NCBI GenBank assembly: GCA_963668655.2
Contig: CAXXPQ010000002.1
Span: 930,001 to 994,000 of the forward strand
Direction of reading: 5' to 3'
Length of the DNA stretch: 64,000 bases
Origin: G963668655 sp963668655
Lineage (GTDB): Bacteria; Myxococcota_A; SURF-8
The notes under the pieces were generated by a model. The model had not been told where the DNA came from. It ran no database searches and was given only the letters and a program-made list of their open reading frames with translations. The position numbers and the translations under genes were made by a program. Below are positions 1-7,266 of this stretch, in pieces. How positions within the stretch are numbered: position 1 is the first letter of the stretch; the number at the start of each line of letters is the position of its first letter.

Positions 1-62
1 TCATGGACGCGGCCAAGGCGGCCGGTTTCGGGAAGCTGGCCATCGCCACCCAGGAGAAATGA
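1..62 (+). CDS. C-terminal end of an ExbD/TolR-family protein (partial)
   Basis: Only the last codons are inside the window; the frame reads MDAAKAAGFGKLAIATQEK and stops with TGA at 60-62. The pattern of a short helix followed by AGFGK-(I/V)-x-(I/L)-A-T is the usual C-terminus of ExbD/TolR periplasmic domains, which work with ExbB and a TonB-like protein to use the proton-motive force at the inner membrane. It lies 25 nt upstream of the AmrB gene, so the two may be co-transcribed. Assignment rests on about 19 residues only. Confidence 0.55.
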   Translation, partial: MDAAKAAGFGKLAIATQEK

Positions 63-87
63 AGGACGAAACGAAGGGAGAACCGCC

Positions 88-903
88 ATGATTCGCGAAG
101 CCGTTTTCGCCCGGCAGGGCTGGTATCCCCTGGACGAGGCGGAAGCCAGAAAAGCGTTGAAATCGTTCCTGAAATCGGACAATCCGCCCCGGCCCGCCGT
201 GGCGGCCATCGCCCCCCACGCCGGGTGGGTCTTTTCCGGACCCGCGGCCGGAAGACTGTATGCCGAGTTGGAGATTCCCGAGCGCGTGGTGCTCCTCTGC
301 CCCACCCACCGCAGCCCCGGTCCCCTGGCGGCGCTCTACGACCGGGGGGCATGGGAAACGCCGCTCGGCCCCATGGAGGTGGACGAGCCGTTCGCGGAGA
401 AACTGGCCGAAAATTCGCCGCTCGTCACGCGGGATCCTTCCGCCCATAGGGACGAGCATTCCATCGAGATCCAGCTTCCCTTTTTAAAGGCCCGCAATCC
501 GAACGCGAAGATCGTCCCCATCCGCCTCATGCACCCCGGCCCGGCGGAAATCGCCCGGCTGGCGGAGGATCTGGCCGCGACCATTCGCGAAGCCCACGGG
601 GAGACGCTGATCGTCGCCAGCAGCGACATGAGCCATGAGGACGACCTTCACCGCTTGCAGGAAAACGACCGCCTGGCGCGGGAAAAGATAAAGGATTTCG
701 ACGCCTTCGGGCTGATGGAGACGGTGGCGGCGCACGGCATCACCATGTGCGGCTATCTGCCCGCCGCCCTGGCCATGCAGGCGGCGAAACACCTGGGAGC
801 CGTGAAGGCCGCGGAAGTGGCCTATACCAACAGCGCGGAAGTCAGCGGCCGCAGCGATTACGTGGTGGGCTATCTGGCGGCGCGCTTCGATCGCGAAGAT
901 TAG
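88..903 (+). CDS. amrB: AmmeMemoRadiSam system protein B (Memo family)
   Basis: A 271-residue protein of the Memo family, normal length for the family. Residues matching the conserved metal-binding/active-site set are visible: H44 in APHAGW, H74 in CPTHRSP, the SSDMSH motif at 178-183 and C221 in TMCGYLP. Memo proteins are related to LigB-type dioxygenases and in prokaryotes usually accompany AMMECR1 (AmrA) and a radical SAM protein (AmrS); neither partner is in this window. A GGGAG ribosome-binding site 5-9 nt before the ATG supports the start. The biochemical role of the system is not settled. Confidence 0.9.
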   Translation: MIREAVFARQGWYPLDEAEARKALKSFLKSDNPPRPAVAAIAPHAGWVFSGPAAGRLYAELEIPERVVLLCPTHRSPGPLAALYDRGAWETPLGPMEVDEPFAEKLAENSPLVTRDPSAHRDEHSIEIQLPFLKARNPNAKIVPIRLMHPGPAEIARLAEDLAATIREAHGETLIVASSDMSHEDDLHRLQENDRLAREKIKDFDAFGLMETVAAHGITMCGYLPAALAMQAAKHLGAVKAAEVAYTNSAEVSGRSDYVVGYLAARFDRED

Positions 904-966
904 TGAGAAAGCGAAATCGCCTTCGGCAGGCCGTTTTCGAGGACAACCACGGGAAACGAAAAACGA

Positions 967-3096
967 ATGAAACAGAATCCCAAACGTGAAAACACCGCCC
1001 GGTCGATCCGGGAAGGATTGCTGCGCCTTGCCCCGCTGTTCTTTGCCCTGGTCGCGGCGGGATTGCTTCTGGCCGGGTTGGCGGAGCACGAAAACCGGAC
1101 ACTCTCCGCCATCTGGATCGGAATCTTCAGTGTTTTCGCCGTTCTGCGCACGATCCAGCTTTTCCTGAAACGCAGGAAAAACGAAAAGGAAGACCGCAAT
1201 TTCATCCGTGCGGTGGAACCCGGCGTCCTGCTGTTCACCGCCATCTTCTGCTGGGTGGGCTTTTCCGGCGGCATGGATTCGGCCCTGTTTCCGCTGCTTT
1301 ACGTCGCCGTGACCGCCATTGCGCTCTTCAGCCGGCGCGAACCCACGGCGGCCTTTCTGGCCTACGCCGTGCTGCTCACCCTGGCCTATCCCCTGGCCCG
1401 GGGAACTTTCGACGCCCATCCGGCCGACGCCCTGGGGCGAGGGGGACTGATGCTGTTTTTCGGGGCGCTGCGCTGGCTGGCCCTGCGAATCGGATATCTC
1501 TCCGAAAACACTCCGGAATCCTCCGATCCCCAGACGATCCTGGGCGACCTGGAGCGCCAGGCCCGCCAGTTCCGCAAAATGGAACCCGGCATGCCGGAAA
1601 AGGCCGGAACCCGGGCGCGGCGCATGCTGGAAGCCTCGTCCGTCTTCGAGATCCGGCGGGCCATGCAGGAATTGCTGAGCCTCCTGTCCACCTACACGGA
1701 AGCACACAGCGCCGTGGTGCTGTGGTACGACCGCGGCAAGAAGACTCTGCGGGTCACCGAGGCGCTGACCAATTCGAGCAACGTCGTGGAGCGCGAATTT
1801 CCCTCGGAATCCGGCCCCCTGCACGCGGTGGTCACCTCCGCCTCGTCCATCCGCGTCAACTGCTCGCGCTGGCAGGACAATCCCTTCGGTTACTACCGCG
1901 TACGCGAGCCCCTTTTCGCGCTCTGCGCCACGCCCATTCTGCACCACAAGCGCGTCCACGGCGTGCTGGTGCTCGACCGCACCGAGGAACGCGAGTTCAC
2001 GGACGAGGAGATGGAGGCCGTGAAAACCGCCGCCCTGCAGATCTCCCGCATGGTGGCCAGCGAAAATCTTTTAAGCCGCCTGGAGCGCAACCAGGACGAT
2101 TATCACCGCCTGACCGAGGCTTCCAAAGAACTGGCCAAGACCCTGGAGCGCGACGAGGTGCTGCGCGTCTCCCTGGAAACCAGCCACACCATCATCCCGT
2201 ACGATCTCGGGGCCATCGTGCTGTTCCGTCCCGAGGAACGCGCCTATGAAGTCGTGGCCGTCTGGCCGCCGGAAAGCGGCATGCAGGGCGCGACGTTTTT
2301 CGGAGAGAACAACCTGGTGGACTGGGTGGTGCGCAAGAACCAGGCGCTGACCTATCCGGATTTCGCCAACCTGCCGAAACGGCCCACGATTTTTCACCCG
2401 AACGAAAAGCTGGACAACGTGGCCTCGCTGCTCATCGTGCCCCTGAACGTCCAGGCGAAAACCGAAGGCGCGCTGGTGCTGATCCACGGCGAGGCGCGGG
2501 CCTTCACGGACGACCACCAGCACATCTTCGAGATCCTGGCCAACCAGATCGCGGGCAGCCTGGAAAACGCGCGCATGATCCGCAAACTGGAAAACATGGC
2601 CATCTCGGACGGCCTGACCGGCCTGCACAACAAGCGCTATTTCAACGAGCGCATGGACGAGATCCTCAGCCGGGCCGAGCGCTACGAACAGAAGCTTTCG
2701 CTCATGATGATGGACCTGGATCACTTCAAGAAGATCAACGACACCTACGGCCATCCGGTGGGCGACCTGGTGTTGCGCGAGGTTTCCAAGACCCTGCGGA
2801 ACTCCCTGCGGAAAATCGATCTTCTGGCGCGTTACGGCGGCGAGGAATTCGTGCTGATCCTGGATTCCACGGCGGGCGACCAGGCCCTGCTGAAGGCCGA
2901 GGAACTGCGCGAGGCGGTGGCGGATCTGGCCTTCGACACCGATCTGGGAAGCTTCCACGCCCACATGTCCGTGGGCATCGCCGTCTTCCCGGACGATTCG
3001 CGCCACAAGGAGGAACTTCTGGAAAAGGCGGACGTGGCCCTGTACCAGTCCAAAAAGGCCGGCCGCAACCGCACCACGCTGTACGGGAATCTGTAG
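967..3096 (+). CDS. Membrane GAF-GAF-GGDEF diguanylate cyclase
   Basis: 709 residues. Residues 20-175 hold about six hydrophobic membrane segments, followed by a GAF-like domain (about 220-350), a second GAF domain (about 385-540) and a C-terminal GGDEF domain (about 550-709). The active-site motif GGEEF is at 624-628 and the canonical inhibitory I-site RxxD is intact at R615-D618, exactly five residues before it. It is therefore predicted to make cyclic di-GMP from GTP and to be feedback-inhibited by it. The metal-site Asp region DLDHFKKINDTYGH is also normal. It follows amrB by 63 nt; the ribosome-binding site is weak. The signals sensed by the membrane and GAF parts cannot be read from sequence. 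Confidence 0.92.
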   Translation: MKQNPKRENTARSIREGLLRLAPLFFALVAAGLLLAGLAEHENRTLSAIWIGIFSVFAVLRTIQLFLKRRKNEKEDRNFIRAVEPGVLLFTAIFCWVGFSGGMDSALFPLLYVAVTAIALFSRREPTAAFLAYAVLLTLAYPLARGTFDAHPADALGRGGLMLFFGALRWLALRIGYLSENTPESSDPQTILGDLERQARQFRKMEPGMPEKAGTRARRMLEASSVFEIRRAMQELLSLLSTYTEAHSAVVLWYDRGKKTLRVTEALTNSSNVVEREFPSESGPLHAVVTSASSIRVNCSRWQDNPFGYYRVREPLFALCATPILHHKRVHGVLVLDRTEEREFTDEEMEAVKTAALQISRMVASENLLSRLERNQDDYHRLTEASKELAKTLERDEVLRVSLETSHTIIPYDLGAIVLFRPEERAYEVVAVWPPESGMQGATFFGENNLVDWVVRKNQALTYPDFANLPKRPTIFHPNEKLDNVASLLIVPLNVQAKTEGALVLIHGEARAFTDDHQHIFEILANQIAGSLENARMIRKLENMAISDGLTGLHNKRYFNERMDEILSRAERYEQKLSLMMMDLDHFKKINDTYGHPVGDLVLREVSKTLRNSLRKIDLLARYGGEEFVLILDSTAGDQALLKAEELREAVADLAFDTDLGSFHAHMSVGIAVFPDDSRHKEELLEKADVALYQSKKAGRNRTTLYGNL

Positions 3097-3153
3097 GGAG
3101 GCAAAGGCTGATGGTTTTCATCCTGACACAATGCAAGAAAAGAGGAAAACACT

Positions 3154-3882
3154 GTGGATGGCCTACCGAAAACTTCCTTCAACGGCATGTTGGATAAGGC
3201 TCGCCGTTATTCCGAGAATAGCTTGGCCAGAGCAGCCATCCAATCCATACCCATTGTTGGAACATCAATTGATACATTGTTAGCTGGAGAAGGTCTCGCA
3301 TATGAGAAGCAGCGGGTTGAGTCTTTCTTTATGAATCTTAATGAACGTATGCAAACTTTTGAACAGGAATTTGGAAAAGTTAAACTGAAACCCACTGAAG
3401 AGTTGTATGACCTTCTCAAACAAATTGTTTGCCATGTCATGAATACTCGTTCCGAGAATAAACGCAAGCAATTCGCAGCTATTATTGAGAATCGATGCAG
3501 AACCAATGCATCCTGGGAAGAAGCCGAAATGGCGGCAAAAATGCTGAACGGTCTATCAGATCTGCATATTCAGGTACTTTCGTGCATTGCCAATGCCAAG
3601 CCAGCAGAAAGTGAGCATTATCATGGCTCTGTGGTAGCTCGCTTGAATGACATCAAAGTTGATAAGTACAGTGTGATCCTAGAGAACGAGTTTTCGCAAG
3701 TGCCCTTTCATCAAGTTAAGGCAGCTGTTGTAGATTTAGTTTCTTTAGGTCTGCTTCGTGAAATCAGACTAGCGCGGATTGGCATGACCAGTTCAAATGA
3801 AGAAGTTGGAAAGACTGATTCAACAGACTGGTTTTTAGAATGGATTACAAATTCAAATGAGAAACCAAACATCTCAAGCTGA
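3154..3882 (+). CDS. Orphan protein of unknown function in an AT-rich patch
   Basis: 242 residues, predicted soluble, no family recognised. The likely start is GTG at 3154 with AGAGG eight bases upstream. The N-terminal part has a hydrophobic stretch IPIVGTSIDTLLAG (about residues 26-39) followed by a helical region rich in Glu/Lys/Gln (about 45-125); the C-terminal half looks like a small helical domain ending near ITNSNEKPNISS. The DNA is clearly more AT-rich than every neighbour, with codons such as TTT, AAT and TTA that the rest of the window avoids, which suggests acquisition from another source. There is no partner gene and no recognisable mobile element beside it. Any function, including defence, would be a guess. 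Confidence 0.75.
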   Translation: MDGLPKTSFNGMLDKARRYSENSLARAAIQSIPIVGTSIDTLLAGEGLAYEKQRVESFFMNLNERMQTFEQEFGKVKLKPTEELYDLLKQIVCHVMNTRSENKRKQFAAIIENRCRTNASWEEAEMAAKMLNGLSDLHIQVLSCIANAKPAESEHYHGSVVARLNDIKVDKYSVILENEFSQVPFHQVKAAVVDLVSLGLLREIRLARIGMTSSNEEVGKTDSTDWFLEWITNSNEKPNISS

Positions 3883-4250
3883 TTCTTTGGCCGACATTTT
3901 TCTTATCTATTTGGTAAGGTCGGGTGGTCCGCCCTTGAACGGGTGCCACGGTTTTCGTTCCGCAGGAACAATAGCCGTGTCCGGTTGTTTCGGATGTTCG
4001 TTCCATAATTGGATTTTATCACAATTTTCCAGATCCGCACGGCCATGTTTCGTTACACGAAACAAGACCGTGGCGTCTGCTGTATCGTCAATGCCGAAAA
4101 CCCGCCGCCCCGCCCAAGTTCGTTATGACAAACTGTTTGACAAAAGTATTAACAGCCGGCTGGTAGGTACTACCACCAGCCGATTTCTTACAGACGTGTA
4201 ATCTCTCCAGGAGAGATTTCGAGGACGGTTTGGAGGGGTCGTTTCGACCC
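3883..4250. other. Gene-poor AT-richer stretch with dyads
   Basis: No convincing gene. A 114-codon open frame overlapping the end of the orphan gene has no ribosome-binding site and low-complexity composition. Two dyads stand out: a 7-bp stem at 4158-4164/4175-4181 with a 10-nt loop, and an almost perfect palindrome at 4200-4218 (9-bp arms around one base). Neither is followed by a T-run, so they are not obvious terminators; they may be operator-like sites or debris at the edge of the AT-rich patch. Confidence 0.5.
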
Positions 4251-4276
4251 AAAAACCGGAAGTCCGATTTCCGGTT
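4251..4276 (-). terminator. Rho-independent terminator of the Mut7-C gene
   Basis: On the minus strand an 8-bp stem (4269-4276 with 4254-4261) and 7-nt loop is followed by a run of five T (complement of 4251-4255). It begins directly after the TGA stop of the gene at 4277. Confidence 0.8.
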
Positions 4277-4765
4277 TCAGCGTCGGGATTCGTCCCCGGC
4301 CTTCCGGAAAATCGCCGCCAGTTCCTCCCGCATACCGTGGCGATGCGTGGCGGGCCAGAAAACGCGGCCGCATTGCGGACAGCGGGAAAATTGCGTCTGG
4401 GTTTCACGAACGTAGGGCGGTACGCAAAGGAACGGATCGTCCGGATTCACGGGGGAAAGCGCCCGGTTGCAGCGCGGGCAGATGCCGCCCTCCCCTTCGC
4501 GATCGAGTCCGAAAGTCCGTATGATTTCAACCAGTTGCTCCCTGAAGAAGTCGGATTCGACCAAGATGAACGGATGAGTCTTGAAAAAGCGGCGTTTCAA
4601 CAGCGCCCGGTCCCGGGTACAGACTGCCAGGCCGCCTTCCTCCGCTCGGCGGATCAGATCGTCGTCATCGATTTCCGGAATGAATTCGGCCGGATAGCCC
4701 AGGATGCGCAGCCAGGTGGCCAGACGGCCCAGCATGGCGTCGCAGATGAAACGGGGACGCGCCAT
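4277..4765 (-). CDS. Mut7-C RNase-domain protein (DUF82)
   Basis: 162 residues. The N-terminal half has the PIN-like pattern of the Mut7-C family: RFICDAMLGRLATWLRILGY with a first acidic residue, then IDDDDLI and CTRDRALLKRR. The C-terminal half carries a four-cysteine zinc-ribbon (CPRC ... CPQCGRVFW). The family is predicted to be a nuclease acting on RNA; substrates in bacteria are unknown. The ATG at 4765 is preferred over an upstream TTG at 4783 because GAGGTG sits just before it. A hairpin terminator follows the stop codon, so the gene ends its transcript. Confidence 0.85.
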   Translation of the reverse strand: MARPRFICDAMLGRLATWLRILGYPAEFIPEIDDDDLIRRAEEGGLAVCTRDRALLKRRFFKTHPFILVESDFFREQLVEIIRTFGLDREGEGGICPRCNRALSPVNPDDPFLCVPPYVRETQTQFSRCPQCGRVFWPATHRHGMREELAAIFRKAGDESRR

Positions 4766-4819
4766 GAAACACCTCGGAAACAACCGAAGTGATTGGAAAT
4801 ATTACGGAATCCGGATGGG

Positions 4820-6028
4820 TCAGTCGCCGATGGCGTACAGGAAACCGTCCGTGCTGCCGATGTAAATGGTGCCGTCCCCACCGATGGCCGGGGAGCCTTC
4901 CACCGGACCGCCCGTCTCGAAAGCCCAGATTTCCTTGCCCTTGGGGCTGATTCCGTAGACGAAATAATCGTTGGCGCCGAAATAGATGTTTCCGGCCGCA
5001 CCCACGGCCGGCGAACTGCCCACGAAGCCCTCGCGATCGTCCATCTTCGCGCCGCGGGTTTTGAAGCTCCAGCGCTTGCCGCCCGAGGCTTTGAACGCCA
5101 CGAGTTGCTGCCCGTGGGTGCCGATGTAAATGCTGCCGTCCTCGCCGATGGCCGGCGAACCCACCATGATTTTATTCATGTAATTGTTCCAGAGCTTGCG
5201 GCCGTCCGGGCGCAGGCCGTAGAAATTGCCGTCCCGGCTGCCGACGTAAATCGTTCCGCTGGCTCCGATGGCCGGGCTGGAATGCACGATGCCTTCCGTC
5301 TTGTAGATCCAGGAACCCCGGCCGTCGTTCTGAACGGCGTAGACCGCGCCGTCGTAACTGCCCACGTACAACATGCCGTCCTCGGCCAGAACGGCGGAGG
5401 ATTCCAGCGGTTTCTTGTATTTCGAGACGAAGACCCACTTCATGGTTCCGTCCGGATTGATGGCGAAGAGCTTGCCATCGTTGTTGCTGCTGTAGACGGT
5501 GCCGTCCGGGCCGATGGCGGCCGAGGACCAGACCTTGCCCTTCATTTTCACGTTTCCGGCCACGTCGTTGTAGGACCATTTCAACCGGCCGTCCGCGTCC
5601 ACGGCGTAGAACTTGCCTTCCCAATCCCCGAAATACACCGTGCCGTCCGCGCCGATGGCGGGCGTCGCCGTGATCTCCCCCTTCGCCTCGTACGCCCATT
5701 TTTCCGTGCCGTCCGCGTTGATGGCGTAAAGATTGTAGTCGTAGGAGCCCACGTAAACGGTGCCGTCGGCGGCCACGGAGGCCGAACCCAGAACCGGACC
5801 GCCGGTTTCGAACTTCCATAAAAGTTTTCCCGCAACGGTTCCGGCGTTGGGGCCGCGTCCCTGGTGGCTGGGGCAATAGCCCTTCATGGGCCAGGGAGCG
5901 TCTTCCTGCAATCCGGACATATCGCCGCAGGAGCCGCCCTCGTTGGGTTCGTCCACGGAAGATCCGCAACCGGCGGCGAAAGACAGGGCGAGCAACAATA
6001 CGAAAAGGCCCGGGATTCTCATTTTCAT
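4820..6028 (-). CDS. PQQ-type beta-propeller lipoprotein
   Basis: 402 residues. A signal peptide with lipobox FAAGC places the lipidated cysteine at residue 21. The rest is built of about seven to eight repeats of the form DGTVYVGS-x-DGxLYAxxxDG-x-W, as in BamB-like/PQQ-repeat propellers. It is probably a single-chain propeller attached to a membrane facing the periplasm or outside. No catalytic residues can be assigned; many such proteins are structural or binding propellers rather than quinoprotein enzymes. The ATG at 6028 is chosen because GGAG precedes it by seven bases and a signal peptide starts right there; a longer open frame extends to 6178 without a signal peptide at its start. Confidence 0.85.
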   Translation of the reverse strand: MKMRIPGLFVLLLALSFAAGCGSSVDEPNEGGSCGDMSGLQEDAPWPMKGYCPSHQGRGPNAGTVAGKLLWKFETGGPVLGSASVAADGTVYVGSYDYNLYAINADGTEKWAYEAKGEITATPAIGADGTVYFGDWEGKFYAVDADGRLKWSYNDVAGNVKMKGKVWSSAAIGPDGTVYSSNNDGKLFAINPDGTMKWVFVSKYKKPLESSAVLAEDGMLYVGSYDGAVYAVQNDGRGSWIYKTEGIVHSSPAIGASGTIYVGSRDGNFYGLRPDGRKLWNNYMNKIMVGSPAIGEDGSIYIGTHGQQLVAFKASGGKRWSFKTRGAKMDDREGFVGSSPAVGAAGNIYFGANDYFVYGISPKGKEIWAFETGGPVEGSPAIGGDGTIYIGSTDGFLYAIGD

Positions 6029-6243
6029 GGTCGTCTCCGTTTCGTGAACCTCTGCGGGCGCGTCGGATCGTTCTTCCGCGCCTCGATACGAATGGGGGGA
6101 TCGTGAATGTTTCCGCGCCCGGCCGCGAACGGCCGACGGGTGCGAAATCACCCTACCGGAAAAAGGAGGGAAAATCAAGGTTCTTCCACGTCGCGTTCGG
6201 TTTTTTGGCGGTCCTCGCGATTCGGGAGCATCGTCCCGGCACG

Positions 6244-6270
6244 AAAAAAGGCGACCCGCAGGCCGCCTTT
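6244..6270 (-). terminator. Rho-independent terminator of the winged-helix regulator gene
   Basis: A 7-bp stem (6264-6270 with 6247-6253) is followed on the minus strand by a run of six T (complement of 6244-6249). It lies 37 nt after the stop at 6307. Confidence 0.8.
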
Positions 6271-6306
6271 CGCATTCGTCTTTCCGAGCGTTGAAGCCGG
6301 AAATCC

Positions 6307-6924
6307 TTATTTCTTCGAGGGAACCAGTTCCTCGAAGGCTGCGCCCTTGATTTTCTCGTAGGTGCGGCTGAAGGTCTTTCTGGCCTTGTCCGAGGACAGG
6401 AACTTCGTGTTGAAATCCTCGGTCAGGACGAACTCGGCCTTGACGTCGTAGCCGAATTCGGCGGTGACGATATCGGTGATGTTCTTCATCAGATCCTTGT
6501 CCGGGAAGGTTTTCTTGTCGTTGATGACCGCGACGAAGTGCGCCGATTCGCCGGTGCGGACGGTGGTGAGCTTCCAGAAAAGGGAAACCAGTTCCGGGCC
6601 GCTGGGGCGGGCGAGTTTCTGGACGCGGGCGATGACTTCCTTGTGGATGACGCGCTCTTTCTGGAAAACGGGCTCCAGAAGCTCCCAGATCATTTTATGC
6701 TCGCGGTTGACGGTATAGGAATAGGCGCGGCCCACGGCCTTGCGGAACAACGCCTTGTTCTTCACCAGGCTGTCCAGGGAAAGCTGGCAGGAACGGGGCG
6801 AGATGCCGGCCAGAGACGCGATGCGGCGTCCGGTCATGGCGTCGTCCGATTCGTACAGGACGCGCAGAATCTCGACTTTCGACGTCGTTCCCAACAGGTA
6901 ATTGAGCATTTTGCTTTGGTTCAT
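6307..6924 (-). CDS. Winged-helix transcriptional regulator
   Basis: 205 residues. Residues 1-75 form a winged helix-turn-helix like those of ArsR/MarR-type regulators (LGTTSKVEILRVLYES, then a recognition-helix segment around SPRSCQLSLDSLVKN and a wing around KAVGRAYSYTVN). The C-terminal 110 residues (LVSLFWKLTTVRTGE onward) resemble the small nucleotidyltransferase-like or ligand domains found behind such helices, but the function is not assigned. A strong AAGGAGG ribosome-binding site sits six bases before the ATG. The gene is monocistronic, with its own terminator, and its likely promoter at 7032-7060 contains a dyad that could be an autoregulatory operator. Confidence 0.8.
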   Translation of the reverse strand: MNQSKMLNYLLGTTSKVEILRVLYESDDAMTGRRIASLAGISPRSCQLSLDSLVKNKALFRKAVGRAYSYTVNREHKMIWELLEPVFQKERVIHKEVIARVQKLARPSGPELVSLFWKLTTVRTGESAHFVAVINDKKTFPDKDLMKNITDIVTAEFGYDVKAEFVLTEDFNTKFLSSDKARKTFSRTYEKIKGAAFEELVPSKK

Positions 6925-7031
6925 TCGTTCCTCCTTCTTGGTTCCCGTGGCGTGATCGGAATCTTCTTTTCTCCGACCGATTTGCGTGCTTCATCTACAA
7001 ATTCATACATGATATTACATATTCCTGCTTA

Positions 7032-7060
7032 TACCTACCCGCTATGTGGCGGCTTGTCAA
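7032..7060 (-). promoter_or_regulatory. Candidate promoter with internal dyad upstream of the winged-helix regulator
   Basis: On the minus strand TTGACA (7055-7060) is separated by 17 bases from a weak TAGGTA (7032-7037). The spacer contains the dyad CCGC-N6-GCGG (7039-7052), an arrangement expected for an operator. The region around it (about 6990-7150) is AT-rich. The -10 match is poor; TATAAG four bases further downstream is an alternative. Confidence 0.45.
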
Positions 7061-7161
7061 TGATTATTTTGAATTTTTTCATAAAGTTAAAAATCGATAT
7101 CGCCTGTATTTTCATGCGATTCTAAATTTCTATTGGAGAGATGAGATAAAGACGACACATA

Positions 7162-7198
7162 AAAGAAAACCCGGAACGGCCCAAAAGCCCGTTCCGGG
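7162..7198 (-). terminator. Rho-independent terminator of the DGDT-repeat lipoprotein gene
   Basis: A perfect 10-bp stem (7170-7179 with 7189-7198) is followed on the minus strand by TTTTCTTTT (complement of 7162-7170). It lies about 70 nt after the stop at 7267. Confidence 0.8.
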
Positions 7199-7266
7199 AG
7201 AAAATGTCAAGTAATTATAAAGCCTTATACAAATAGAACCGAAAGGCGCACCTATGCAGCCCGGAT

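Noticed and set aside
3857..4201. A 114-codon open frame after the orphan gene
   Set aside because: It overlaps the end of that gene, has no ribosome-binding site and no plausible protein features.
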